64,000 nucleotides of DNA from Nostoc sp. JL34 (GTDB lineage: Bacteria > Cyanobacteriota > Cyanobacteriia > Cyanobacteriales > Nostocaceae), in the NCBI RefSeq assembly GCF_017114945.1, contig NZ_JABXKQ010000169.1, positions 62,001-126,000 on the forward strand. The letters are read 5' to 3'. How positions within the stretch are numbered: the first letter of the stretch is position 1; every line of letters begins with the position of its first letter. Made by a program: the position numbers and the translations under genes. Below, in pieces: positions 56,901-64,000 of the stretch. The notes beneath the pieces were generated by a model. That model saw nothing but the letters and a program-made list of their open reading frames with translations, was not told the DNA's origin and did not search any database.

Positions 56901-57433
56901 ATAAAACTATTCAGTGGGCGTTCTCGCTTGTCTATAGGTAAGCGACGTATTCGTATCTCTTGCAATGGGTCTTTAGTGCCGGAACCAGAGTGGCAGCAAT
57001 CCATAATAATGGTAATGTGCGGATCTTTTTCTGCTACTTCGGCAATGAGTTTTGCTAATTCTTTATCTGCCAAATCCCAGCCGCCTTCAGTACGACTGTC
57101 ATAACATACTAGGGTTTCATCAACATGGTCTGGTTCTAAGTGCCAAAATTCTTTTGGTGCCACTTCCTGAGCACCATGACCACTGTAATAAAACAAAACT
57201 ATATCATTTTGTCCAGCTTGACGAAGATGCTTCCGGAAACCATCAATGACTGCCTTACGAGTTGCTTGGTCATTTTTAAGTGTTTGTAAATGTAATTCGT
57301 ATTCTTTTTTATCAAATCGTTCATTAAGATACTGTTCTATTGCTGTAATGTCGTTTACACAACCTTGAAGTCGATGATTTAAATCAGGATAATCGTCAAT
57401 ACCAACAAGTAAAGCGTATAAGTTACGAGTCAT
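53966..57433 (-). CDS. Caspase-alpha/beta-hydrolase fusion protein
   Basis: 1155 residues. Caspase-like domain (about 1-290): catalytic H86 in LFYYSGHGAQ and C147 in IMDCCHSGSG. A long middle region (about 290-840) has beta-rich segments and no domain I can name. The C-terminal hydrolase (about 870-1150) has YIHGIIGDTES (oxyanion turn) and HIIAHSMGGLVSRW, the lipase-like Ser nucleophile. It resembles PGAP1/lipase-type esterases. It lies 264 bp upstream of the caspase-NTPase gene on the same strand. Cleavage by a caspase might release the hydrolase, but this is inference. Confidence 0.9.
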   Translation of the reverse strand: MTRNLYALLVGIDDYPDLNHRLQGCVNDITAIEQYLNERFDKKEYELHLQTLKNDQATRKAVIDGFRKHLRQAGQNDIVLFYYSGHGAQEVAPKEFWHLEPDHVDETLVCYDSRTEGGWDLADKELAKLIAEVAEKDPHITIIMDCCHSGSGTKDPLQEIRIRRLPIDKRERPLNSFIFALADLMQLSDSRDPEKHPTGWKIPKGRHVLLAACRDYETAKEYYGSDKYRGSFSYFLMDILFKATSKLTYRDLVGQTNAIIRSKITAQSPQLEVNNPEDENKFFLDGAIAERHPYFIVKNDPNYGWVIDGGAVHGVQPPKDGETTLLALFSFDANIEDLRDPAKSVGTAKVTRVLPTQSQVDIKDVPNLTADGTCFKAVVISLPLPPLGVHIEGDEVGVTLARQALATAGLDGKASPYVHEENEVGKAEFRLLCRHQQYLIARPTDDRPLVAQIDGYSPDNAKQAIKRLEHISRWTTIAELSNPATKIRANDVEMKLIFENEELSQLQQMRLQYTYRDGRWQNPEFKLKFTNNSQMPLYFGLVNLSDSFAISVPFFEAGSIRLQPGEEALALDGENLMLEVPDELWSQGITEYKDMIKLIVSNEEFDAKLLTQNKLDAPRPPATRDLESANQTSLDRLMNRTQNREIKVKSAAKYDDWYAQEITITTVRPLDSTSVSQTEQKLLGAGVKLQVHPSLVANARLTTTPQVSRDLGNQILPPILREDAEVTRPFQFTTSRGTDPGLSVLELNEIQDYTVVTPDAPLKLLVDAPLADNEYLLAVGYDGEFFLPLGRGKTTQNGKIEIEIERLTAPVNQGERSLQGSIRIFFEKVISRHFGREFKYPILAVAEVGDENKVTYKHDVIDVQQRVAKAKRIALYIHGIIGDTESLVSSINQTVLQPDGQKLSISKLYDEVLTFDYENLNTSIKENAENLKRRLTEVGLGANHGKELHIIAHSMGGLVSRWFIEREGGNKVVQHLIMLGTPNAGSPWPVIEDWVKLTLAIGLNGLSTVGWSVTVLTGLMGILEKNIRVALAELNPNSDFLKSLAASEDPDIPYSIIAGNTSIIPAALEQQLEKKSSVLERLQRSLFNKVVNLPFFGIPNDIAVTVDSIENIPKGRSLAPFVQQVACDHLSYFSIELPEVGLDALITAIIAQQKK

Positions 57434-57837
57434 GGTTAGTTGTATTTATTGAAGCTATGATTTCTAAATTGCTCAGATAAAATTATGGAGATTTTGGTTT
57501 TTTCCCCCATTTTTGTGTTTTTTGAAAGTCTATATTCAACGCAGAAGGCAAGCGTCTATCAAAGGTTTTAGATATTCGCTAAAACCTGAATCACAAGTAT
57601 AAAATATACAATTATGTTTAAAAAGTACCCGTCGGGGTACTGTTTCGTATTACATTTTTGTTTCGCGCCGATTGAAGCAAGCAAGTGGCGTCAAAATTTC
57701 CGTTGCAAAGGCGCGAAGAAGATCGCCTAAAAAGCAGTTTTACTAGAAGTATAGCGATCGCTTAATCATAAAAATTGTCCCTCGGCACATTGCTCGATTC
57801 CCTCTCAAGCCTTTTAATGCTCTACAATGCTGGCAAT
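57434..57837. other. Intergenic, 404 bp, no gene seen
   Basis: Holds the promoter region of the caspase-hydrolase gene and a short hairpin AGTACCC/GGGTACT at 57624-57641 (loop GTCG) that may end the metallophosphoesterase transcript. Confidence 0.45.
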
Positions 57838-58707
57838 TTAACTACGATTTGGAGCAACCAAGGTAAACACAGTAATCTCAGGACGGGCAGCAAACCGTAA
57901 ATTTATTGAAGTCATACCTAGCCCTCGGTTGGTGTACTGAATCATATTTCCGACTTGATAGCGACCAGAGTCATATTTTTGGCAAAAAGGTGGAAGAAAA
58001 AACTGTGTAATTACAGGTAGCCGAACTTGTCCACCGTGACAATGCCCTGATAGCTGCAAGTCAAACCGCTTTGTAGCAGCACTAATGTCAGCAAAATCTG
58101 GCTCATGTGCCAATAAAATTGCTGCCCCTTCATTGGGTAATTGCTGCATTACCAAATCCAAGCGGGGCTTACCCAGCCAGACATCATCTACCCCAGCGAT
58201 ATGCAGCATTGCACTGCCCCGATGTAGCGTGTAAACAGCATTGTTGAGGTTAACTGTACTGCTTGTTTCTATTGCTTGGATAATCGCTTTTGAGTCATTC
58301 ATATGGTCATGATTGCCCAATATTGCTACAGTTTTATCCTTAGAAGCAAATTTATCTAAGTCCGACTTGAGAGTAGGGATTACTGACGGTGAATTTTTAG
58401 TTACCAAATCCCCAGTAATTACCACTAAATCTGGTTTTTGTTGATTAACTAAGTTGATAGTATTGCGGAACCGTTTTTGGCTCATCCAATTACTATCTCG
58501 ATGAAGATCGCTGATTTGCACAATGCGATAGCCATTAAATTCTGGTGAAAGATGCGGTAAGGTCAGTTGTAAAGAATTGATCTCAATCCAATTTGGTTCA
58601 ATAAACCTGGTGTAGGATAATCCAAAAATAATTACCAAGAGTAAGCACAATCCTAAAGTCTGAAAATTTGATGTGCTGGGTTTTATTAACCATTCACTAC
58701 TTTTCAA
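57838..58707 (-). CDS. Membrane-anchored metallophosphoesterase
   Basis: 289 residues. One N-terminal helix (about 17-35) anchors a calcineurin-like phosphoesterase domain. Metal motifs: QISDLHRD (D67, H69), VITGDLV (D100), LGNHDH (N132, H133), LAHEPD and SGHCHGGQVRLP. It is like the YaeI/UDP-2,3-diacylglucosamine pyrophosphatase-related family, which acts on membrane-associated phosphodiesters. Substrate unknown. Divergent from der. Confidence 0.88.
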   Translation of the reverse strand: MKSSEWLIKPSTSNFQTLGLCLLLVIIFGLSYTRFIEPNWIEINSLQLTLPHLSPEFNGYRIVQISDLHRDSNWMSQKRFRNTINLVNQQKPDLVVITGDLVTKNSPSVIPTLKSDLDKFASKDKTVAILGNHDHMNDSKAIIQAIETSSTVNLNNAVYTLHRGSAMLHIAGVDDVWLGKPRLDLVMQQLPNEGAAILLAHEPDFADISAATKRFDLQLSGHCHGGQVRLPVITQFFLPPFCQKYDSGRYQVGNMIQYTNRGLGMTSINLRFAARPEITVFTLVAPNRS

Positions 58708-58871
58708 GGTGTAATCTCCTTTGCTGCGACTACTATATTCTTGGTCTTGCTGCTAGTTTGCCCAAAGCTGGCGATCGCATCAGAGTAATTGGGAAATTAT
58801 TAAAACTTCCAGTTTAAAGTGAGTAAAATGTAATTAAATGATATACTACGTCTCTCACTTACCCTGGTTTT

Positions 58872-60242
58872 ATGGCACTGCCAATTGTTGCAATTATCGG
58901 ACGCCCAAATGTGGGCAAATCCACCCTGGTTAATCGACTCGCCGGGGAACAAACGGCGATTGTCCATGATGAACCGGGAGTGACACGCGATCGCACTTAT
59001 CTACCAGCTTTCTGGAATGGTCGCGAATTTTTAGTGGTAGACACTGGTGGTTTAGTTTTTAATGATGATACCGAATTTTTACCACTGATTCGCCAACAGG
59101 CAATGACAGCCCTTGCAGAAGCGTGTGGCGCTATTTTTGTAGTAGATGGTCAAACAGGCCCCACATCGGCAGATTTAGAAATCGCCGAATGGATGCGCCA
59201 ACAACCCGTACCTGTGCTACTGGCTGTAAATAAATGTGAATCCCCAGAACAAGGCTTAATGCAAGCTGCCGAATTTTGGGAATTGGGATTGGGCGAACCT
59301 TACGCCATCTCCGCGATTCATGGGAGCGGCACAGGAGAGTTACTCGACGAGTTAATTAATCACATCCCTGCGATTGAAGACATCCCAGACACGAATGAAA
59401 TCAAAGTAGCAATTGTGGGACGCCCGAATGTCGGCAAATCGAGCTTACTCAATTCTTTTGTCGGGGAAGAAAGGGCAATTGTCAGCCCCATTTCTGGCAC
59501 CACCCGCGATGCTATCGATACTGTCATTGAACGGGAAGGACAAACCTACCGCTTGATTGACACTGCCGGCATTCGCAAAAAGAAACACATCGAATACGGC
59601 ACAGAATTCTTTAGTATTAACCGTGCTTTCAAAGCGATTCGCCGCGCTGACGTAGTTTTATTAGTAATAGACGCTGTAGATGGAGTCACCGAGCAAGACC
59701 AAAAATTAGCTGGGCGGATTATTGAGGAAGGTCGAGCTTGCATCATCGTCGTTAATAAGTGGGATGCCGTCGAAAAAGACTCTTATACAATCTACGACTA
59801 CGAAAAAACTCTGCAATCACGGTTACATTTTACCGAATGGGCAGAAACAATTTTTGTGAGTGCCTTGTCAGGACAACGGGTAGAAAAGATTTTAGAATTG
59901 GTGAAAACTGCGGCTGAATCACACAAACGCCGTGTCAGCACATCAGTGATTAACGAAGTTTTAACAGATGCCGTCAGTTGGCATTCACCGCCAGCATCTC
60001 GTGGTGGGCGTCAGGGCAAGATTTATTATGGTACACAAGTCAGTAGCCAACCACCAACGATCGCCCTATTTGTCAACGACTCCAAACGCTTCAACGACAA
60101 CTACCGCCGCTATATTGAACGGCAATTCCGGCAACAGCTAGGATTTAAAGGCACGCCAATTATTTTACTGTGGCGGAGCAAAAAAGTCCGTGACGCCGAA
60201 AGTGGTAATGTTAATAGAGCAACTCGCGTCAAAATAAGTTAG
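58872..60242 (+). CDS. der: GTPase Der (EngA)
   Basis: 456 residues with two tandem GTPase domains. Each has GRPNVGKS (about 8-15 and 183-190). The pairs DTGG/DTAG, NKCE and NKWD, and the C-terminal KH-like domain complete the family. It is needed for 50S ribosomal subunit assembly. Start [16 protein letters not shown] at 58872 is canonical. EcfT follows 84 bp later on the same strand, a conserved pair in cyanobacteria. Confidence 0.97.
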   Translation: MALPIVAIIGRPNVGKSTLVNRLAGEQTAIVHDEPGVTRDRTYLPAFWNGREFLVVDTGGLVFNDDTEFLPLIRQQAMTALAEACGAIFVVDGQTGPTSADLEIAEWMRQQPVPVLLAVNKCESPEQGLMQAAEFWELGLGEPYAISAIHGSGTGELLDELINHIPAIEDIPDTNEIKVAIVGRPNVGKSSLLNSFVGEERAIVSPISGTTRDAIDTVIEREGQTYRLIDTAGIRKKKHIEYGTEFFSINRAFKAIRRADVVLLVIDAVDGVTEQDQKLAGRIIEEGRACIIVVNKWDAVEKDSYTIYDYEKTLQSRLHFTEWAETIFVSALSGQRVEKILELVKTAAESHKRRVSTSVINEVLTDAVSWHSPPASRGGRQGKIYYGTQVSSQPPTIALFVNDSKRFNDNYRRYIERQFRQQLGFKGTPIILLWRSKKVRDAESGNVNRATRVKIS

Positions 60243-60273
60243 GAGACGCGATGAATCGCGTCTGTACAAGAGT
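60243..60273. repeat. Dispersed palindromic repeat after der
   Basis: A 31-nt unit GAGACGCGATGAATCGCGTC.. with one base difference from the copy at 41734-41764. It starts at the first base after the der stop. Confidence 0.8.
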
Positions 60274-60326
60274 TATGAGTTAAAGTCAAAACTCCTAACT
60301 TCTCATTCCTCACTCCTAACTCTAAA

Positions 60327-61247
60327 ATGGATTTATTGCGATCGCTGCCACTTGGACTTTATTTAGAACAACCCCAAACTTGGCTGCATAAAATCGATCC
60401 GCGAGTCAAGTTCGCCTGGTTAATGAGCTTTTTAACAAGCTATGTTTTAGCTAACAACTTTTGGCGGGTGCTGCTGGTGGTAGCATTAATTATCGCCACC
60501 TTGATTGCCAGGATTCCCCGACGAGTATGGCAGCAGCAAATGGGTTGGCTATTAATGCTATCGTTTTTTGTTTTAGCGATCGGAGCCATCAGTCCTGATG
60601 GGCTTGGTGTAGATTATCAGCAACGTCTGCCAGCTAATGAACAAATATTAACCCAGCCAGGAAACTCCAATAATCTTGCTCAAGAGCCAGCTGCTGAGAA
60701 AAAAGCATACAGCTACGTGCTATTTCACAAAGGCCCGGTCAAAGTGACTCGCTACTCCTTGAGTTTGGCAGTACGCCTGAGTACACTTATCTTTACCGTC
60801 ATTTACAGCACCAATTTGTATCTGCTAACAACCGCACCAGAAGAAATCACATCTGGCATAGAAAGCTTAATGCAACCCTTGCGACGCTTCAAGTTGCCTG
60901 TTACAGAAATTGCTTTAACTTTAACCTTGTCCTTGCGCTTTATTCCCCTGGTTTTAGAAGAAGTGCAAAACTTATTTCGCTCCGTGATGACAAGGGCAAT
61001 TAATTGGAAAAAGCTGGGATTAAAAGGAGCATTCAAGGTTTGGATGACAGTCGCAGAGAGACTTTTAGAAAATCTGCTCTTACGAGCCGATCAAATGGCC
61101 AATGCAATGGTGGTGCGGGGTTTTACCAGTCCTAATGAGCATCGAGTGCAGTGGCACGACTTACGATTAAAAGGGCGTGACTGGCTTGCTATTGCAACTT
61201 TAATCTTATTCTGGGGAATACGGCTAGCAATAGGAACTCAGACTTAA
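60327..61247 (+). CDS. EcfT/CbiQ-family energy-coupling transmembrane protein
   Basis: 306 residues. N-terminal LGLYLEQPQTWLHKIDPRVKFAW is typical of EcfT. Five or six helices and the C-terminal coupling motif LLLRADQMANAMVVRGF match the conserved Ala-Arg-Gly coupling segment (here A-VVRGF). It joins ECF vitamin or metal importers. No ATPase or S-component gene is adjacent. A loop insertion (about 90-135) is polar and family-variable. Confidence 0.88.
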   Translation: MDLLRSLPLGLYLEQPQTWLHKIDPRVKFAWLMSFLTSYVLANNFWRVLLVVALIIATLIARIPRRVWQQQMGWLLMLSFFVLAIGAISPDGLGVDYQQRLPANEQILTQPGNSNNLAQEPAAEKKAYSYVLFHKGPVKVTRYSLSLAVRLSTLIFTVIYSTNLYLLTTAPEEITSGIESLMQPLRRFKLPVTEIALTLTLSLRFIPLVLEEVQNLFRSVMTRAINWKKLGLKGAFKVWMTVAERLLENLLLRADQMANAMVVRGFTSPNEHRVQWHDLRLKGRDWLAIATLILFWGIRLAIGTQT

Positions 61248-61368
61248 TATTACGCCGATAAAATGGTAAAAAATTAATTAACTAACAGTAAGCAAAAAGC
61301 ATAGCCGTAGTTATTTGTACTCACTACCAAAAACTGTCAATTAATTATTGACAACACTTGTAAACAGT

Positions 61369-62892
61369 ATGACCAAGGCTTGGCATTGGCGATCGCTACC
61401 CTTAGAAAAGCGCACAGGTTCGGAAGTTTTTGCTGCTCTGTTTCGCCCCACCGCCGCACCGGGAATCGCTACCCTACTGGAAAGTCCCTACCCAACGCCA
61501 ATCGACCATCCCCAACTCAGCCGATATTCTATTTGTACAGGCGCTCCTCGCATAGTCGATGGCATCCCCCAGATGTGGACACCAGAAGTAGAAGAGGTTT
61601 TTCCTTTCCTAGAAAAGTTGTTACAGCAAGGGATAGGGCGAGATGAGGAGGATGAGGTAATATTTTCTTCCCCATCTCCCCATCTCCCCTTCACCGGCGG
61701 TTGGTTAGGTTGGCTAGGTTATGATGTGGCATGGGAAATTGAACAATTACCCAATCAGAAAATTGATCCCCTGCCATTTCCCGTAGCTTTTTGGTATGAA
61801 CCAGATTGTTTTGCCGTTTTGGATCACACCCAACAAATTCTTTGGCTAGCCGCCAGTGATGCAAGTGGACTCGATGAATTAGAGGAGAAATTGGAGAAGA
61901 GACAAGGGGAAAAGGGGGACGAAGTAGAATTTTCTCCCCCATCTTCCTTGTCTTCCCTCTCGCTTCCCCCTCTCTTTTTGACAACTCAGACAGATTATGA
62001 AACAGCAGTAAACCAGGCGAAAAAATATATTCAGGCTGGAGACATCTTTCAGGCAAATCTTTCGTTGCGATTTCAGGCGTCTACATCAGCTTCTGGTTGG
62101 AAAATTTACCAAGCCTTACAAAAAATCAATCCTTCTCCTTTTGCTAGTTATTGGCAAACGCCTTGGGGGGAAGTGATCAGTTGTTCACCGGAACGATTGG
62201 TACTATTGCAAAATCGACAAGCCGAAACCAGACCGATCGCTGGGACGCGATCGCGTGGTGTCACACCAGAACAAGATATGCAACTGGCACAAGATTTACT
62301 CAGCAACACCAAAGAACGTGCAGAACACATCATGCTAGTGGATTTGGAACGCAATGATTTAGGGCGAGTTTGTGAATGGGGAACGGTTACCGTTGATGAA
62401 TTGCTGACAATTGAACGATATAGCCATGTGATGCATCTTGTCAGCAACATCAAAGGTACTTTAAAAGGTGAATACACTACCATTGATTTGATTCGTGCCA
62501 CGTTCCCAGGCGGCACAATCACAGGTTGTCCCAAAGTCCGTTGCATGGAAATTATAGAAGAACTAGAACCCGTGCGACGCAGCTTGTTCTACGGTTCCTG
62601 TGGCTATTTAGATTGGCGCGGTAATTTAGACTTAAATATCTTAATCCGCACCCTCCTACTAGCTCCTGCGTCTCAAGCAGGTGGAGCAGGGGAAGTAAAT
62701 TCTTCTTCATCTTTTTCATCTCCTTCATCTGCCGACTCAACACTCATCCCGCAGCACTCAGCACGTAACATGGTTTGGGGACAAGTTGGCGCGGGAATTG
62801 TCGCAGACAGCGATCCTGAGAGAGAATGGTATGAATCTCTGCATAAAGCTCAGGCACAACTTGCAGCCCTGAAAATGCTAGATAATCAATGA
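61369..62892 (+). CDS. trpE: Anthranilate synthase component I (TrpE/PabB family) with low-complexity insertions
   Basis: 507 residues. The chorismate-binding domain has SCSPERLVLLQ, RPIAGTRSRG (PIAGT favours anthranilate synthase; PabB has PIKGT), LVDLERNDLGRVCEWG, and ATFPGGTITGCPKVRCMEII. Three segments (about 90-108, 172-206 and 432-466) are low-complexity Ser/Pro/Glu tracts with no family counterpart. The start at 61369 is chosen over TTG 61348. The glutaminase partner is not adjacent. It may be a second copy, and could still be PabB-like. Confidence 0.88.
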   Translation: MTKAWHWRSLPLEKRTGSEVFAALFRPTAAPGIATLLESPYPTPIDHPQLSRYSICTGAPRIVDGIPQMWTPEVEEVFPFLEKLLQQGIGRDEEDEVIFSSPSPHLPFTGGWLGWLGYDVAWEIEQLPNQKIDPLPFPVAFWYEPDCFAVLDHTQQILWLAASDASGLDELEEKLEKRQGEKGDEVEFSPPSSLSSLSLPPLFLTTQTDYETAVNQAKKYIQAGDIFQANLSLRFQASTSASGWKIYQALQKINPSPFASYWQTPWGEVISCSPERLVLLQNRQAETRPIAGTRSRGVTPEQDMQLAQDLLSNTKERAEHIMLVDLERNDLGRVCEWGTVTVDELLTIERYSHVMHLVSNIKGTLKGEYTTIDLIRATFPGGTITGCPKVRCMEIIEELEPVRRSLFYGSCGYLDWRGNLDLNILIRTLLLAPASQAGGAGEVNSSSSFSSPSSADSTLIPQHSARNMVWGQVGAGIVADSDPEREWYESLHKAQAQLAALKMLDNQ

Positions 62893-63409
62893 AGATAGTT
62901 TTCTTTCTTGTATCCAATCCCCATTACCCCTTATCCCTAGAGGGGGCCCCACCTTCCCCAATCCCCAATCTCAAATTACGATTTTGCGCCATTGAGCGAC
63001 AGTTGTGGCAGTATGGAAAGAAGTTGAAAAATTCGTCGTTGCCGTTGGAAACTTCAAAGGGTGTTTTTCCTTGCCACGTCGAAGCCATGTCGAACTTTCA
63101 ACAAGAGGATCGAGACTATTTTGTGCTTTGTCCTCACAGATTGGTAAATTGAAGTCACCAAAGCAGATGGTGATGTTTATCGATCAGCCTCTACTCTTTA
63201 GAATCTACGCTTCGCGGCTTCTGTTGTACCATTGCGCTTCACTACCACTAGCTTCATCTGCCCATTAGGAACTAGATCAAGGTCTTCGTAACCGCAGTTT
63301 CGCATTTTAAGCGAATATTCTGACGAATGTTGGTATTATCGTCTGAATGTTTGGAATTCACTGCGAAAAGATATACATACTCCCACCTTGACTACACCTT
63401 GACTCTTAA
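62893..63409. other. Intergenic region, 517 bp, with no convincing gene
   Basis: Two overlapping plus frames (62889-63152 and 63005-63268) are open but carry no recognisable domain. A dispersed-repeat-like motif CTACGCTTCGCGGCTTCT lies at 63205-63222. It may be the remains of an old gene. Confidence 0.4.
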
Positions 63410-63688
63410 ATGAATCCAGAAAACGCAGAAACTTACATAAACCATCCAACTTGGGGTTTACTCTACAAAATCTGTATGGTTGATGAGAACCAGGATTTGT
63501 TCACCACACTTTATGCCCAGCGCTTATTTTTTTTGGTGGCAAATGACGTTAAAGGTGTTAAATTCCAGCCTATAGGACGTACTGAGGCTAGGATGATGTT
63601 AGAAAATCGCTTACGTACCCTGCGGCGCAGTGGGCAATCTCAGGAGTACGATCAACTTCAGAGTGTTTTCCAGCGCACCTTCCAATGA
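63410..63688 (+). CDS. pipX: PII-interaction protein PipX
   Basis: 92 residues, the usual PipX length. Tudor-like N-terminal domain MNPENAETYINHPTWGLLY then LYAQRLFFLVAND, and the two C-terminal helices TEARMMLENRLRTLRR and QEYDQLQSVFQRTF. It swaps between PII (GlnB) and the transcription factor NtcA, tuning nitrogen gene expression. It overlaps the next gene by 4 bp (ATGA), the conserved pipX-yggS arrangement. Confidence 0.96.
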   Translation: MNPENAETYINHPTWGLLYKICMVDENQDLFTTLYAQRLFFLVANDVKGVKFQPIGRTEARMMLENRLRTLRRSGQSQEYDQLQSVFQRTFQ

Positions 63689-64000
63689 ACAGTTCGATTT
63701 CCGAACGTATTGTTACTATTCGCTCCTCATTGCCAACTTCAGTCAAATTGATTGCTGTTAGCAAGCAAGTTTCTGCCCAGGCCATTCGGTCTGCATACAA
63801 CGCAGGAATTCGTGATTTTGGGGAAAGTCGTATCCAAGAAGCTGCCAGTAAACAAGCCGAGTTGCAAGACTTACCGGATATTACCTGGCACTTTATTGGA
63901 CATTTACAAGGCAATAAAGCCAAAAAAGCCATCGAACAATTTCCTTGGATTCACTCCGTCGATAATTTGAAGCTGGCACAGCGCTTAGATCAATTGGCGC
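63685..64000 (+). CDS. YggS-family PLP homeostasis protein (3' end outside window)
   Basis: The first 105 residues are visible. MNSSISERIVTIRSSLP is followed by KLIAVSKQVSAQAI (PLP lysine), AGIRDFGESRIQEAASKQ and WHFIGHLQGNKAKKAI. These are the PROSC/YggS signatures for a PLP-binding TIM barrel involved in vitamin B6 homeostasis. Translationally coupled to pipX. The gene runs past base 64000. Confidence 0.95.
   Translation, partial: MNSSISERIVTIRSSLPTSVKLIAVSKQVSAQAIRSAYNAGIRDFGESRIQEAASKQAELQDLPDITWHFIGHLQGNKAKKAIEQFPWIHSVDNLKLAQRLDQLA

Noticed and set aside
62889-63152. 87-codon frame overlapping the trpE stop
   Set aside because: Starts in the repeat-rich tail and has no motif. I could not support it as a gene.

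Overview
The window is chromosomal DNA of a filamentous, heterocyst-type cyanobacterium, most likely a Nostoc close to N. punctiforme. The evidence is: many GCGATCGC (HIP1) octamers inside and between genes; photosynthetic genes (psaK, an acyl-lipid desaturase set, the alkane pair ado/aar, pipX, a Ycf23 protein); heptameric short tandem repeats and small palindromic dispersed repeats in the spacers; and scattered trp genes. I see no phage, plasmid or CRISPR region, no rRNA, and no tRNA I could support by eye. This looks like ordinary core chromosome with some accessory genes.

Layout. 1-3.2 kb: desC (cut by the window edge), desA and desB, the acyl-lipid desaturases that add double bonds in order to membrane fatty acids. 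3.6-6.4 kb: an NYN/LabA-like protein and an OmpR-type response regulator/histidine kinase pair. 6.4-14.3 kb: a very small membrane ORF, a 3'-5' exonuclease, two paralogous secreted CAP proteins, a methyltransferase, trpB, a SUI1 factor, a Pmp3-type small membrane protein and a beta-carbonic anhydrase. 14.9-20.1 kb: a DUF5340-like protein, trpC, lpdA and a SWIM zinc-finger protein. 20.5-28.2 kb: a TpsB outer-membrane transporter, a FHA-PAS-GAF-GGDEF-EAL cyclic-di-GMP protein, a histone-deacetylase-like hydrolase, another small membrane ORF and a TerB-like protein. 28.5-36.7 kb: murF and an overlapping GNAT gene, a fasciclin protein, a ketopantoate-reductase-like protein, a GAF protein, a decayed WD40 fragment, Ycf23, a DegT aminotransferase and FetB. 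36.9-40.8 kb: a TpsA exoprotein, a cysteine-rich short protein and a sugar ABC permease. 41.0-48.8 kb: ado, aar, accA, a short-chain dehydrogenase, folE, a MITE-like insertion, trpF, psaK and a site-2 protease with CBS domains.

49.0-57.4 kb holds the most unusual content: two large adjacent caspase-fold (metacaspase-like) genes on the minus strand. One is caspase-NTPase-transmembrane-WD40 and the other is caspase-alpha/beta hydrolase (lipase-like). They look like a sensor/effector pair and are the best candidate here for an incompletely described system. 57.8-64.0 kb returns to core genes: a metallophosphoesterase, der, an EcfT-type permease, a trpE-family gene carrying three low-complexity insertions, pipX, and the start of a YggS-type PLP protein cut by the window end.

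The ado-aar-accA-SDR run is a fatty-acid/alkane cluster: accA supplies malonyl-CoA for acyl chains, aar reduces acyl-ACP to aldehyde and ado converts aldehyde to alkane. trpB, trpC, trpF and a trpE homologue are dispersed rather than in one operon. TpsB and TpsA are about 15 kb apart on opposite strands, so their pairing is an inference. Assignments rest on motif reading without database searches.
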